The translations under genes were made by a program, and so were the position numbers. Source: a virus. From it: a stretch of DNA of 64,000 bases. Of the stretch, positions 55,859 through 64,000 are shown one piece after another. Each line of letters begins with the position of its first letter. Within the stretch, counting starts at the first letter, position 1. Below the pieces are notes generated by a model. It worked only from the letters and a program-made list of their open reading frames with translations, was not told the origin of the DNA and ran no database searches. The DNA is taken from positions 1 through 64,000 of IMG/VR virus record IMGVR_UViG_3300023179_000089; one strand, given 5' to 3'.

Positions 55859-56986
55859 ATGTATTTCGCTGAAGTTAAAGAAGTAATTTATGTAGATGAC
55901 AACCCTAATTTAATTTACGGGGTAAAGGTCGCTCCGTTAGGATTATATCCAAAAACAGAAAAAAATTCTGCATCTATTGTTACTGTAAGACCTTTTAATA
56001 TTTCAGTAGTTCGAATTCCAATTGTCGGTGAAGTAGTCGCAATTATTCAAGCTCCTGGATCATTCGCATCAGGTTTGGATAGTGCACTTGAACATTACTA
56101 CGTAGATGTTGTAAGTTTGCAAGGTAATATTCATCATAATGCTATCCCGACAGTTCAGTCTAAAGAAGTAAGTGGAGCCACTTCTGGAAATTCAAATTCA
56201 TATCAAGAAGCGTCTGCAGGAAATACTAATGATTCAAAATCTGCAGAAATTGACTCTGACTTTACTGAAAATGAAAATATTGGAATCCTTCAACCGTATA
56301 TCGGAGATGTAATTTTTTCCGGTAGATATGGTCAATCAATACGATTTAGCACAACGCCTAAATCAGGAAAATTTTCATTAACTCAAAATTGGTCGGCAGG
56401 ATCTGAAGCTGCTCCGATTACAATAATTCGTAATTCAGAACAAAAAGAATCGCCGGGCAAGGTAAACGGGTTTATAACTGAAAATTTTACTGATGACGAC
56501 AATTCTATTATTATGGCATCTGGTCAGGAACTTGTATTTGAGCAAGCTTCGCAAGTACTTACTTCAATCAATACAAATGAAATTACGTCCTGGCGCAGCG
56601 AAAAATGGGGCAAAACTCCGCAAACGTTAATCAATTCTGGGAGAATTGTACTTAACAGTCAACAGCAAGAAATTATCGCGTTTGCTAAAAATGGAATTGG
56701 TCTTTCATCTGAAACAAATATAGCTATTGACGCGAATGACGTTATAGCACTTAATTCAGAAAAAATTGAATTAGGCGACAAGGCTGATCAGTCTCTTATT
56801 TTAGGAAATGATTGGGAAGAGTGGATGAAAGATTTAGTAAATGCAATCGGCAATCTAACTGCTATTACTCCTCAAGGTCCTACATTGCCTTTTCGCTTAG
56901 CTCCGCAATGGCCGCAAGTAGAACAAATTATGTCTAAAATTAATGAATTGCTCAGTAAGTTGTCATACACTAAAAAGAGCAGTTAA
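55859..56986 (+). CDS. Baseplate hub / central spike protein, gp5-like without lysozyme
   Basis: 375 residues. The N-terminal 90 residues (AEVKEVIYVDDNPNLIYGVK, VTVRPFNISVVRIPIVGEVV) form an OB-fold-like domain as in T4 gp5. GILQPYIGDVIFSGRYGQSI is the typical second motif. The C-terminal part (NSGRIVLNSQQQEIIAFAKN, GIGLSSETNIAIDANDVIAL) is a repetitive beta-prism as in spike needles. The lysozyme domain is absent. Followed by gp25- and gp6-like genes. Confidence 0.75.
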   Translation: MYFAEVKEVIYVDDNPNLIYGVKVAPLGLYPKTEKNSASIVTVRPFNISVVRIPIVGEVVAIIQAPGSFASGLDSALEHYYVDVVSLQGNIHHNAIPTVQSKEVSGATSGNSNSYQEASAGNTNDSKSAEIDSDFTENENIGILQPYIGDVIFSGRYGQSIRFSTTPKSGKFSLTQNWSAGSEAAPITIIRNSEQKESPGKVNGFITENFTDDDNSIIMASGQELVFEQASQVLTSINTNEITSWRSEKWGKTPQTLINSGRIVLNSQQQEIIAFAKNGIGLSSETNIAIDANDVIALNSEKIELGDKADQSLILGNDWEEWMKDLVNAIGNLTAITPQGPTLPFRLAPQWPQVEQIMSKINELLSKLSYTKKSS

Positions 56987-57018
56987 TTTTCAAACTAAAT
57001 AATTATTAAAAAAAGAAT

Positions 57019-57480
57019 ATGAATTCCAAAGAATTTATACAGTCTCTTAGAAAACTAATTCGTGAAGAAGTGCAAACAGCTGTTCGTACAGAAGTAGCTA
57101 AATTAGTAAATGTAATTACAGAATCTAAAACGCAAGAGATTGGCACGTTTAAACCGACAGCACCTAAGCCGAAAAAACGAACATTTTCGGAAAATCCTTC
57201 ATTGAATGATTTATTAAATGAAACTGCTGGATTTTCTTCTTCAGGACCGCAAGTAAGTTACGAGTCAGAAATTAATTATAATGATTTTTCTGAATGGCCA
57301 ACGATGCGCGGAAACTCAATGATTGCGTCTAAAGCTCCGATGGTCATGACAGATGTTAATGGCTCGGCTGTTGATATGAAACAGTTAGCTAAGACTGAAG
57401 CTGGTGCGGCAGTTGTTGACGCATTAACAAAAGACTACTCTGCGTTAATGAAACGTATTAATGATAAAAAAGGAATGTAA
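57019..57480 (+). CDS. Virion-associated protein with capsid-targeting-like leader
   Basis: 153 residues. The leader MNSKEFIQSLRKLIREEVQT runs to VITE (residues 32-35) and then SK, an (L/I)xE site. The rest is serine/proline-rich and ends in DALTKDYSALMKRINDKKGM. Position between the hub and gp25 genes supports a structural role. The last base of the stop overlaps the gp25 start. Confidence 0.65.
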   Translation: MNSKEFIQSLRKLIREEVQTAVRTEVAKLVNVITESKTQEIGTFKPTAPKPKKRTFSENPSLNDLLNETAGFSSSGPQVSYESEINYNDFSEWPTMRGNSMIASKAPMVMTDVNGSAVDMKQLAKTEAGAAVVDALTKDYSALMKRINDKKGM

Positions 57481-57929
57481 TGTCGATTGAACAAAGATAT
57501 TTTCCGATTGATCTTCAACCCGACGTTGCTGTCGGAATAAAAATTCCATGGACAAGATTAGATGGAGTTTTATTTAATCAATCGTATTCTACTATCGATC
57601 AATTACTTTCCAATGTAAAAAATTTAATTTTAACGAGACAAGGCGAACGAGTTATGCAACCTTTGTTCGGAACGAATTTGCAAGATTCTTTATTTGAACA
57701 AAATACAGAAAGTTTGCGAAGTTCAATTCGAAACTCAATATCAAGAGCAATTGAATTTTGGCTTCCATACGTGTCAATTGATCGTTTAGATGTTGAGCCT
57801 GTAATTGCTGTGTTAGGGCCTGACGAAGAGCATGGCGCGAAAGTGGTATTGTACATTTCTTTAAATGGGCAGCAAGCAGAACAACCTATAACATTTTTAG
57901 TAACACCGTCTGGAGTAGAATTAATATAA
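57480..57929 (+). CDS. gp25: Baseplate wedge subunit gp25-like
   Basis: 149 residues. PIDLQPDVAVGIKIPWTRLD near the start, LLSNVKNLILTRQGERVMQP then LFGTNLQDSLFEQNTE, and DVEPVIAVLGPDEEHGAKVV: the standard gp25 family signature (GERVMxPxFG). It forms part of the sheath-initiating wedge. Immediately upstream of gp6, as in T4-like phages. Confidence 0.9.
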   Translation: MSIEQRYFPIDLQPDVAVGIKIPWTRLDGVLFNQSYSTIDQLLSNVKNLILTRQGERVMQPLFGTNLQDSLFEQNTESLRSSIRNSISRAIEFWLPYVSIDRLDVEPVIAVLGPDEEHGAKVVLYISLNGQQAEQPITFLVTPSGVELI

Positions 57930-57930
57930 A

Positions 57931-59808
57931 ATGGCACAACTTAGCAAAAAAGACATACGTTATCTAAATAAAGATTTCAGTCAGTATAGAGCAAATTTAA
58001 TTGAATTTGCTAAAAATTATTTTCCATATACTTACAATGATTTCAACGAAACGTCTCCTGGAATGATGTTTATTGAAATGGCTGCGTATGTCGGAGACGT
58101 TCTATCATACTATACAGACAGTCAATTAAAAGAGTCTTTTTTAGAATTTGCCGGCAGTCGGCCAAATGTTTTAGCGCTCGCAGCTAACGTTGGATATAAA
58201 ATAAAAAATACAATTCCAGCTACTGTTGATCTAGATGTATTTCAGTTATTACCTGCGAAAACAGTATCCGGTTCTAAAGTGCCAGATTTTTCGTACGCAT
58301 TGACAATTAAAGAAAATATGTTGGTTGGAGCTGAAGGCACTACTGTTGAATTTCGCACATTAAATTTAGTTAATTTTGCAATATCTAGTAGTATAGATCC
58401 TTTAGAAGTATCAGTATATCAAACCAATTCAGTTACCAATGAGCCTGAATATTATCTTCTTAAAAAGAAAGTAAAAGCAATTTCTGGCACGGTGAAAACT
58501 AATACATATGCTTTTGGTGCTGCAAAACGGTTTGATAAAATTTTAATTTCTGACACTGATATTATAGACGTCGTTTCTATTACAGACTCAGACAATAATG
58601 AGTGGACTGAAGTACCATATCTTGCTCAGGATACTGTATTTCAAGCCATTGCAAATACACCTCAAAATGATCCAGATTTGTATGGATATACAAATGTACC
58701 ATATCTTTTAAAATTAAAGAAAACTTCTAGAAGATTTGTAACAAAATTTCGTTCAGATAAAAATTTAGAAATTCAATTTGGCCCTGGAATTACAGACACA
58801 GATGATCAAGAGTTAATTCCAAATCCAGATAATGTAGGATCTAGTTTAACTGGATTGCAAATTCAATTTGACCATCCAATCGATCCTTCAAATTTTATGT
58901 ATACAAAGTCATATGGCGTGGCTCCATCAAATACTACATTAACTGTTAAATATACAACAGGCGGTGGAATTGCTTCAAACGTGGCTTCGTTTACATTAAA
59001 AAATATCAATGACATTCAATTTCTAATTGACAGTCAAAATTTAAGTAAAGCTTTATTAGATAGAATAAAAGCCTCTGTAGCATGCACAAATCCACTTCCG
59101 GCCACCGGAGGTAAAAGTGAAGAGTCTTTAGACGAGATTCGTCAAAATGCTATGGCAACATTTGCGAGTCAGCAGCGATCAGTAACTGCTCAAGATTATG
59201 TAATACGAACATATTCTATGCCATCAAAATTTGGGTCAGTTGCAAAAGCATATGTAATTCAAGATCAACAAATTAGTCCTAGAAATAAAGATTTAATGAT
59301 ACCAAATCCGTTAGCAATAAATCTTTACACACTTGGATATGACGGAAATGGAAATTTAATTCCGTTAAATTTAGCAGTTTTAGAAAATTTAAGAAATTAT
59401 CTAGGAATGTATCGAATGTTAACGGATGCAATTAATATTAAAACGGCGTATATTATAAACATAGGAATACGATTTGAAATTATCACGTTTCCAGAATATA
59501 ATTCAAATGAAGTTTTATTAAAATGTATTGATAAATTAAAATCAATATTTAATAACAAACTTTGGCAAATTAATCAACCAATCGTTTTATCTAAAATTTA
59601 CACTGAATTAGATAAAATTGAAGGTGTGCAAACAGTATCGAATTTAGAGATTGTAAACTTATACGGAACATCTGGCGGATATTCAAGTAATTTTTACGAT
59701 ATAAAAGCCGCTACAAAAGCTGGTGTAATATATCCTTCATTAGATCCGAGTATTTTTGAAATAAAATATCCAAATTCAGATATTATTGGAAGAGTAGTGT
59801 CATTATAA
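57931..59808 (+). CDS. gp6: Baseplate wedge subunit gp6-like
   Basis: 625 residues. KKDIRYLNKDFSQYRANLIE then FNETSPGMMFIEMAAYVGDV and LSYYTDSQLKESFL are hallmarks of gp6. The J-protein-like core has SLDEIRQNAMATFASQQRSV and TAQDYVIRTYSMPSKFG. It forms the inner baseplate ring. One base after the gp25 gene. Confidence 0.9.
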   Translation: MAQLSKKDIRYLNKDFSQYRANLIEFAKNYFPYTYNDFNETSPGMMFIEMAAYVGDVLSYYTDSQLKESFLEFAGSRPNVLALAANVGYKIKNTIPATVDLDVFQLLPAKTVSGSKVPDFSYALTIKENMLVGAEGTTVEFRTLNLVNFAISSSIDPLEVSVYQTNSVTNEPEYYLLKKKVKAISGTVKTNTYAFGAAKRFDKILISDTDIIDVVSITDSDNNEWTEVPYLAQDTVFQAIANTPQNDPDLYGYTNVPYLLKLKKTSRRFVTKFRSDKNLEIQFGPGITDTDDQELIPNPDNVGSSLTGLQIQFDHPIDPSNFMYTKSYGVAPSNTTLTVKYTTGGGIASNVASFTLKNINDIQFLIDSQNLSKALLDRIKASVACTNPLPATGGKSEESLDEIRQNAMATFASQQRSVTAQDYVIRTYSMPSKFGSVAKAYVIQDQQISPRNKDLMIPNPLAINLYTLGYDGNGNLIPLNLAVLENLRNYLGMYRMLTDAINIKTAYIINIGIRFEIITFPEYNSNEVLLKCIDKLKSIFNNKLWQINQPIVLSKIYTELDKIEGVQTVSNLEIVNLYGTSGGYSSNFYDIKAATKAGVIYPSLDPSIFEIKYPNSDIIGRVVSL

Positions 59809-59819
59809 ATTAACATAAC

Positions 59820-60938
59820 ATGATTTGGTCTATACCAGCAACATTAGATACGACAATTTATGAATCAGACCCATATAGAAATACTGGGTTAGATCCTGTC
59901 ATTGAGCTTTCAAAGCTAGGCGATACTTCTACAAACGATTTAACAGAGTCTAGAATTTTAATTAAATTTGATATAACTGACTTAAATTCTATTTTATCGA
60001 CAAATGGAATTTCAATAACTGACATCACTGCTAGTATACAATTATATGCAGTTCAGTCATATGCATTGCCGAAAACGTATACTATCGAAGCAAGACCAAT
60101 TTCAGTTCCATGGGACAATGGTTCGGGATATTTTGTATATCCTGAAGCAGCGCAAACTAATGCTTCTATTACAGACGGAGCTACATGGATAACTACTGCC
60201 GGTACCGGGTCTATTTCATGGACAGGATCTTTATCAACCGGCGCTGCTATGTTATTTAATTCGTCAAGCACTATAGGCGGCGGAACATGGTATACATCGT
60301 CAGTTGCAAGTCAATCATTTTCATTTAAATCTTCTGATTCAGTTTCCATAAATGTTACTGATATTGTGCGAAGTTGGTATACAGGCTCGTTATCAAATAA
60401 CGGATTTATTTTAGCATTTAATCATAACAGTATTACGGCCAGTAATTATCCAGAGACAAGAATTGAATTTTACAGTAGCGATACGACATCAGTACTTGAA
60501 CCTCAATTATACATTAGTTGGTCACCTGGAGTTTCATACTCTACAGGTTCATTAACGGTGGCCACTACTAACGACAATCCAATAGTATACGTAAACAATT
60601 TCAATGCCGTTTTCAAAAAAGATCAAAAAGTTCGTATACGAATTGCAGCAAGAAAAAAGTTTCCTAGACCGGCATTTGCTCAGAATTCAGTTTTTTCAGA
60701 CGTTCTAGCTCTTCCTGCGAATTCATATTACAGAATAAAAGACGCGCATACTAATTTAATTTTAATTGATTACAGCGAGAATACAAAAATCAGCGCAGAC
60801 TCAAATGGAAATTATTTTGATTTTTACGCTACAATGATGTATCCGGAAAGATTTTATATGTTTGAAATAAAATCTGAGTATCTTGATGCAACACGATATT
60901 ACGACGCAAAAGAATTTACATTTAAAATAGTAAACTAA
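59820..60938 (+). CDS. Structural protein with DNRLRE-like domain
   Basis: 372 residues. IPATLDTTIYESDPYRNTGL, VIELSKLGDTS and SRILIKFDITDLN followed by SFKSSDSVSINVTDIVRSWY match the DNRLRE/carbohydrate-binding type beta-sandwich (about residues 1-235). The rest (VYVNNFNAVFKKDQKVRIRI) is another beta domain. Likely a tail or baseplate decoration protein that may contact host glycans. Position after gp6 supports a tail role. Confidence 0.65.
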   Translation: MIWSIPATLDTTIYESDPYRNTGLDPVIELSKLGDTSTNDLTESRILIKFDITDLNSILSTNGISITDITASIQLYAVQSYALPKTYTIEARPISVPWDNGSGYFVYPEAAQTNASITDGATWITTAGTGSISWTGSLSTGAAMLFNSSSTIGGGTWYTSSVASQSFSFKSSDSVSINVTDIVRSWYTGSLSNNGFILAFNHNSITASNYPETRIEFYSSDTTSVLEPQLYISWSPGVSYSTGSLTVATTNDNPIVYVNNFNAVFKKDQKVRIRIAARKKFPRPAFAQNSVFSDVLALPANSYYRIKDAHTNLILIDYSENTKISADSNGNYFDFYATMMYPERFYMFEIKSEYLDATRYYDAKEFTFKIVN

Positions 60939-60939
60939 T

Positions 60940-61890
60940 ATGTCTATTTACGAATTACATGAATTTCAGCCAGACCGTTTATTGTCTGGGCAAATAGTTC
61001 CTACTCGAGTCATTCCTACAAAGTATATATCGTATGCTACGGCTTCAAATGGAATTACGGTAATAAATGAAAATACTAATATAAGCAACAATAGATCGTT
61101 TATTAGTTTATATACTACAAAAATTTCTGACGTAAAATTTAATCAAATAATAGATTTAGAATTTAAAGAATTTCCTCCGATCATTATTGACACGACTATT
61201 AGAGACTTGCAGACTAGAATTTCAGAACTTGAAGCCTCGTCATCAGTGCTGTTAGCTACAGACGCCGCAAATAAAAATCTGATAAATACATTAAACGATC
61301 AGATAGATTCATTGAATAAAATTAATTTGATTGTCGATCAAAGCGTTCAATCATCGAATAATAATCCTAACTTAATTCCAAGTGAGTTCAAAGTCGGAAC
61401 AAAACTTCTGTCAAATTCTTCAAGTCAAAACAAACTTCAGTCTCCGAATGGAAAATATATATTCCAGTTAAATTACGACGGGTCTATAAGTCTTTATGAA
61501 AATCGAAGTACTGACAGTAATACAGTACAGTTAATATTAGTACAAGAAATAGCGTCGATAGCACCGGATGGTGCTTTGGACGAGCGTCAAGAATTGCGAG
61601 CTACCAAACCAGGATTGTATTATGCGGCTGAAATTTCTCCGAGTCCAAACAACGGAAATTTTAGTAGATCAAAATTCAGAGTTAGAGCGTATTATAAACT
61701 TGATGGTAATGACGAGCCTTCAGTAATTATTCATGAATCGCAACAAATCGATTCTATAGAAAGTACCGTTGTACGATTATTAGATGATGGTCGTTTAGTA
61801 CTAACTCTTGAAAATGAATACGATTTTAATGTATTGAATCCAGGATTGACAACTTCAACGACTATTATATCTCCTACATATCCTTTTTAA
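60940..61890 (+). CDS. Structural protein with coiled coil and B-lectin-like repeat
   Basis: 316 residues. SIYELHEFQPDRLLSGQIVP start; a coiled coil at about 85-130 (IRDLQTRISELEASSSVLLA); then KLQSPNGKYIFQLNYDGSIS followed by LYENRS, close to the bulb-type mannose-lectin motif LxSPNGxYxLxxQxDGxLxLY, though only one repeat is plain. Probably a trimeric tail protein with a sugar-binding part. Confidence 0.6.
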   Translation: MSIYELHEFQPDRLLSGQIVPTRVIPTKYISYATASNGITVINENTNISNNRSFISLYTTKISDVKFNQIIDLEFKEFPPIIIDTTIRDLQTRISELEASSSVLLATDAANKNLINTLNDQIDSLNKINLIVDQSVQSSNNNPNLIPSEFKVGTKLLSNSSSQNKLQSPNGKYIFQLNYDGSISLYENRSTDSNTVQLILVQEIASIAPDGALDERQELRATKPGLYYAAEISPSPNNGNFSRSKFRVRAYYKLDGNDEPSVIIHESQQIDSIESTVVRLLDDGRLVLTLENEYDFNVLNPGLTTSTTIISPTYPF

Positions 61891-61892
61891 GT

Positions 61893-61937
61893 ATTAGCCT
61901 AGAATATCTTATTAAGATATTTATTTAAAAGGCTAAT
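61893..61937 (+). promoter_or_regulatory. Intergenic hairpin with embedded late motif
   Basis: ATTAGCC (61893-61899) pairs with GGCTAAT (61931-61937). Inside, AATATCTT pairs with AAGATATT (61903-61921). ATATTTAT at 61917-61924 overlaps the inner stem, just 15 bases before the next ATG. Hairpin and promoter are thus mutually exclusive in single-stranded form. Confidence 0.5.
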
Positions 61938-61939
61938 TA

Positions 61940-64000
61940 ATGTTATCCGTATATACTAATCAACAAGACCTTTTAAGGACATCAGTACCTATACCGACAA
62001 CGCGGTATCAAACTGTTGATAAAGAACTATTCGATAAAAGACAATTTTCCGTAACGCTTAAAGACACGCCAGTTAAACCAAAGTTGGAATTTCATGTATA
62101 TTCCAATGACGGCGTTTATTTAACAGGCGATCACGGTGCGTTATTTTCCATAGAAAAAAACAATACATCGACTAATACCGAAGCGTATGAATATTTAGCG
62201 GTAAATTCTCGAGATGTATTTGCTAGATTAGGAATAAGTAGAGGTCAATATCGAGTTGTATATAACTTTTTTGATAATTTAATTGGCTCGTTTGAAGGCG
62301 AAAAATTATTTATAAAAGAAATATCTCCTTCTCGCCGAGAATTGCGTTTACAGCTTTCAAACAATGACGGCATTACTTTACGTAACCAATATCAAAGTTT
62401 TAAAGATCGGTGGGATGAAACTCGTAAAAATGATTTATTTGATTCGTTTGTATTAAACTTTGGGTTTAATGAAACATTTCAAATTGTAAATCTTCGATTT
62501 GAAGAGCAGGAATATTTAGAAATTATAGTAAAGCTGTATCAACCTTTGCCGGCCCGGTTCGGAGAAAGAGTAAAGCTATGGATTTCTGAAGAAATAATTT
62601 CTCCGATTGTCGAAGTTATATCAATCGTACCAAAAGAAGTTTCCGAGGCTTATAATCGTTTATCCGGTCCAAATTTTGATTTAGATGAGTTCGAAGGATT
62701 TTCAACTGCTACTAGTTATAAGTCTTGGAATGATTTACTCGCTGCAAATATTCAGACATCACAGCAAATTATAGACAGTCAATTTTCAGGCTCACTTTCA
62801 GGGTTGAAATTAAATATAAGTTATCGTATATTTGATAATTTTGTGCATTACAGTTCAGCAGTTGAGCGAGTAAAGAATTTCAAATACAAACTTGAAGTAA
62901 TTGAAAATTACACAAACCAAATTAATAATGTAGCTGTTATTCCAGGCGGAGCGATAATTCAAACAAATTTAGCTGATTTATACAATAAACGAAATAATAT
63001 AGTAAGTAGTTTTGATGATTTTGAAAAATATTTATTTTTCGAATCGACAGGAAGTCAGTTATACACTCACGTCGACGAAACTGCAAATTCTATAATTACC
63101 GGTTCTGGAATTATCAATCCATGGCCAAAGACAACTCCGGTTTCTGCTACATGGCAAACAGCATTTTCGTTATGGAGTACAATGACATCGCAATGGTCCA
63201 TTGCTAGTAATCCTGACCCATACGGATATTTTTCTATTCAAGAACTTACTACGTCGGCTACTGCAGAAGCATATTATGCTGATTTACTTGAAAAAGCAGA
63301 GTTATACGATACGCTGAATATACATAAATTACAAAATACAGTTCCAATGCACTTGCAGGGCTTGAGTGACTCTGACGAGTTTTTACTGTTCGTGCATATG
63401 CTTGGTCAACATTTTGATATTTTATGGACTTACATAAAAGCGCTTTCTACCATACATACTCGAGAAGAGCATCCAAAAGATGGTATGCCTAGCGATTTGC
63501 TGTACAACGTAGCTAAATCTTTAGGATTTCAGTTATTAAATGGCAAATCTACTTCAGATTTATGGAGGTATGCTTTAGGAGTAGACGCTAATGGAACTGC
63601 ATTGCAAACCAATGTCAATGGAATTTCGTCAATTTCTGATTCAGATGCTACAAAAGAAGTTTGGAGAAGAATAGTAAACAACCTTCCATACATTTTAAAA
63701 TCAAAAGGAACGTCTAGAGCTATTAAAGCATTGGTTACATGTTTTGGAATTCCAACTTCTATTTTAACTATAAAAGAGTATGGAGGACCTTCGACATTTA
63801 CCGACAATGACCACTATCCAGAATACGTGCATGACACGTATCGTTATGCGTGGTTATCAACAACAGGAAGCATTCAAATACCAATTACTAGGTATCGTAA
63901 CTCACTGAATACTTTAGTATTTCCTGATTCTTTAGAGTTTCGGTTTAAAACTGACGCTAACTTTACTTACAGCACTGGTACGCAATATAATATTTTATCA
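61940..64000 (+). CDS. Large tail/baseplate structural protein, N-terminal part
   Basis: ATG at 61940; open for 687 codons to the window end, so incomplete. MLSVYTNQQDLLRTSVPIPT start; the middle has SYRIFDNFVHYSSAVERVKN; IVNNLPYILKSKGTSRAIKA then LVTCFGIPTSILTIKEYGG is a motif seen in large tail proteins of marine T4-like phages, usually followed by LamG-like lectin domains; the last residues (SLEFRFKTDAN) look like such a domain. Follows the gp6 cluster, so baseplate or fibre-associated. Confidence 0.65.
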   Translation, partial: MLSVYTNQQDLLRTSVPIPTTRYQTVDKELFDKRQFSVTLKDTPVKPKLEFHVYSNDGVYLTGDHGALFSIEKNNTSTNTEAYEYLAVNSRDVFARLGISRGQYRVVYNFFDNLIGSFEGEKLFIKEISPSRRELRLQLSNNDGITLRNQYQSFKDRWDETRKNDLFDSFVLNFGFNETFQIVNLRFEEQEYLEIIVKLYQPLPARFGERVKLWISEEIISPIVEVISIVPKEVSEAYNRLSGPNFDLDEFEGFSTATSYKSWNDLLAANIQTSQQIIDSQFSGSLSGLKLNISYRIFDNFVHYSSAVERVKNFKYKLEVIENYTNQINNVAVIPGGAIIQTNLADLYNKRNNIVSSFDDFEKYLFFESTGSQLYTHVDETANSIITGSGIINPWPKTTPVSATWQTAFSLWSTMTSQWSIASNPDPYGYFSIQELTTSATAEAYYADLLEKAELYDTLNIHKLQNTVPMHLQGLSDSDEFLLFVHMLGQHFDILWTYIKALSTIHTREEHPKDGMPSDLLYNVAKSLGFQLLNGKSTSDLWRYALGVDANGTALQTNVNGISSISDSDATKEVWRRIVNNLPYILKSKGTSRAIKALVTCFGIPTSILTIKEYGGPSTFTDNDHYPEYVHDTYRYAWLSTTGSIQIPITRYRNSLNTLVFPDSLEFRFKTDANFTYSTGTQYNILS

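Noticed and set aside
57599-57937. 112-codon minus-strand frame opposite the gp25-like gene
   Set aside because: The + strand carries an unambiguous gp25 homologue.

Overview
The window is part of a large tailed-phage genome of the T4-like myovirus kind, most likely infecting a flavobacterium or another member of the Bacteroidota. Tail genes at the right end resemble T4 gp5, gp25 and gp6, and a gp55-like sigma factor lies just before them. The host inference rests on four things: promoters of the Bacteroidota form TTTG-N19/20-TAnnTTTA, leaders without Shine-Dalgarno motifs, an Hc1-type histone-like gene, and a DUF4494-type gene. The DNA is AT-rich, genes are tightly packed, and nearly all lie on the + strand. 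No integrase, rRNA or CRISPR array was seen.

Layout. 1-4.1 kb: a nucleotide-sugar and glycosyltransferase operon, entered mid-gene. 4.1-11.3 kb: small genes, including a zincin, a DUF5872-like basic protein, an Hc1 homologue, membrane proteins and several proteins with a shared N-terminal leader. 11.4-14.9 kb: a GAF-PAS histidine kinase, a receiver protein and membrane partners. 14.9-23.2 kb: an HNH-like gene, a convergent minus-strand gene, many small genes, three tRNA-like modules around a structured spacer, a RecA-fold ATPase, a DUF932 gene and an iteron-like repeat region. 23.2-27.7 kb: a block of small hypothetical genes with internal paralogues and different codon use. 27.7-31.5 kb: a MoxR-type ATPase, a VWA protein and a zincin. 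32-37.4 kb: a zinc-finger protein, tmRNA, a lipoprotein, an HNH gene with a structured leader, and a duplicated promoter/two-gene block. 37.4-41.4 kb: small genes around thyA, with scattered partial copies of both thyA ends. 41.4-46.4 kb: an LpxH-like phosphoesterase, a hotdog thioesterase, DNA ligase, a lytic transglycosylase and an initiator-like tRNA. 46.4-55.4 kb: small genes, a methyltransferase, UvsE, a ClpP-like protease, an HD protein and the sigma factor. 55.4-64 kb: baseplate and tail structural genes, the last one running off the window.

Regulation appears to have two layers. Thirteen promoters share a downstream block around TATGTATAGTAATTAA or a close variant. Eleven of these also carry upstream elements at fixed spacing: GGTTACGTAACC (or a decayed version) and ACCAAATnATTTGGT overlapping the -33 TTTG. 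They precede accessory and takeover-type genes. A separate ATATTTAT motif lies just upstream of many structural and leader-bearing genes and is a candidate late promoter for the gp55-like sigma factor.

The most notable inferences are these: a family of proteins with a capsid-targeting-like leader ending in an (L/I)xE site; a phage tmRNA with a long predicted tag; the tRNA-like array; the fixed-geometry promoter family; the two-component operon; and the recombination scars around thyA. All calls come from reading the sequence alone. No database search or folding program was run.
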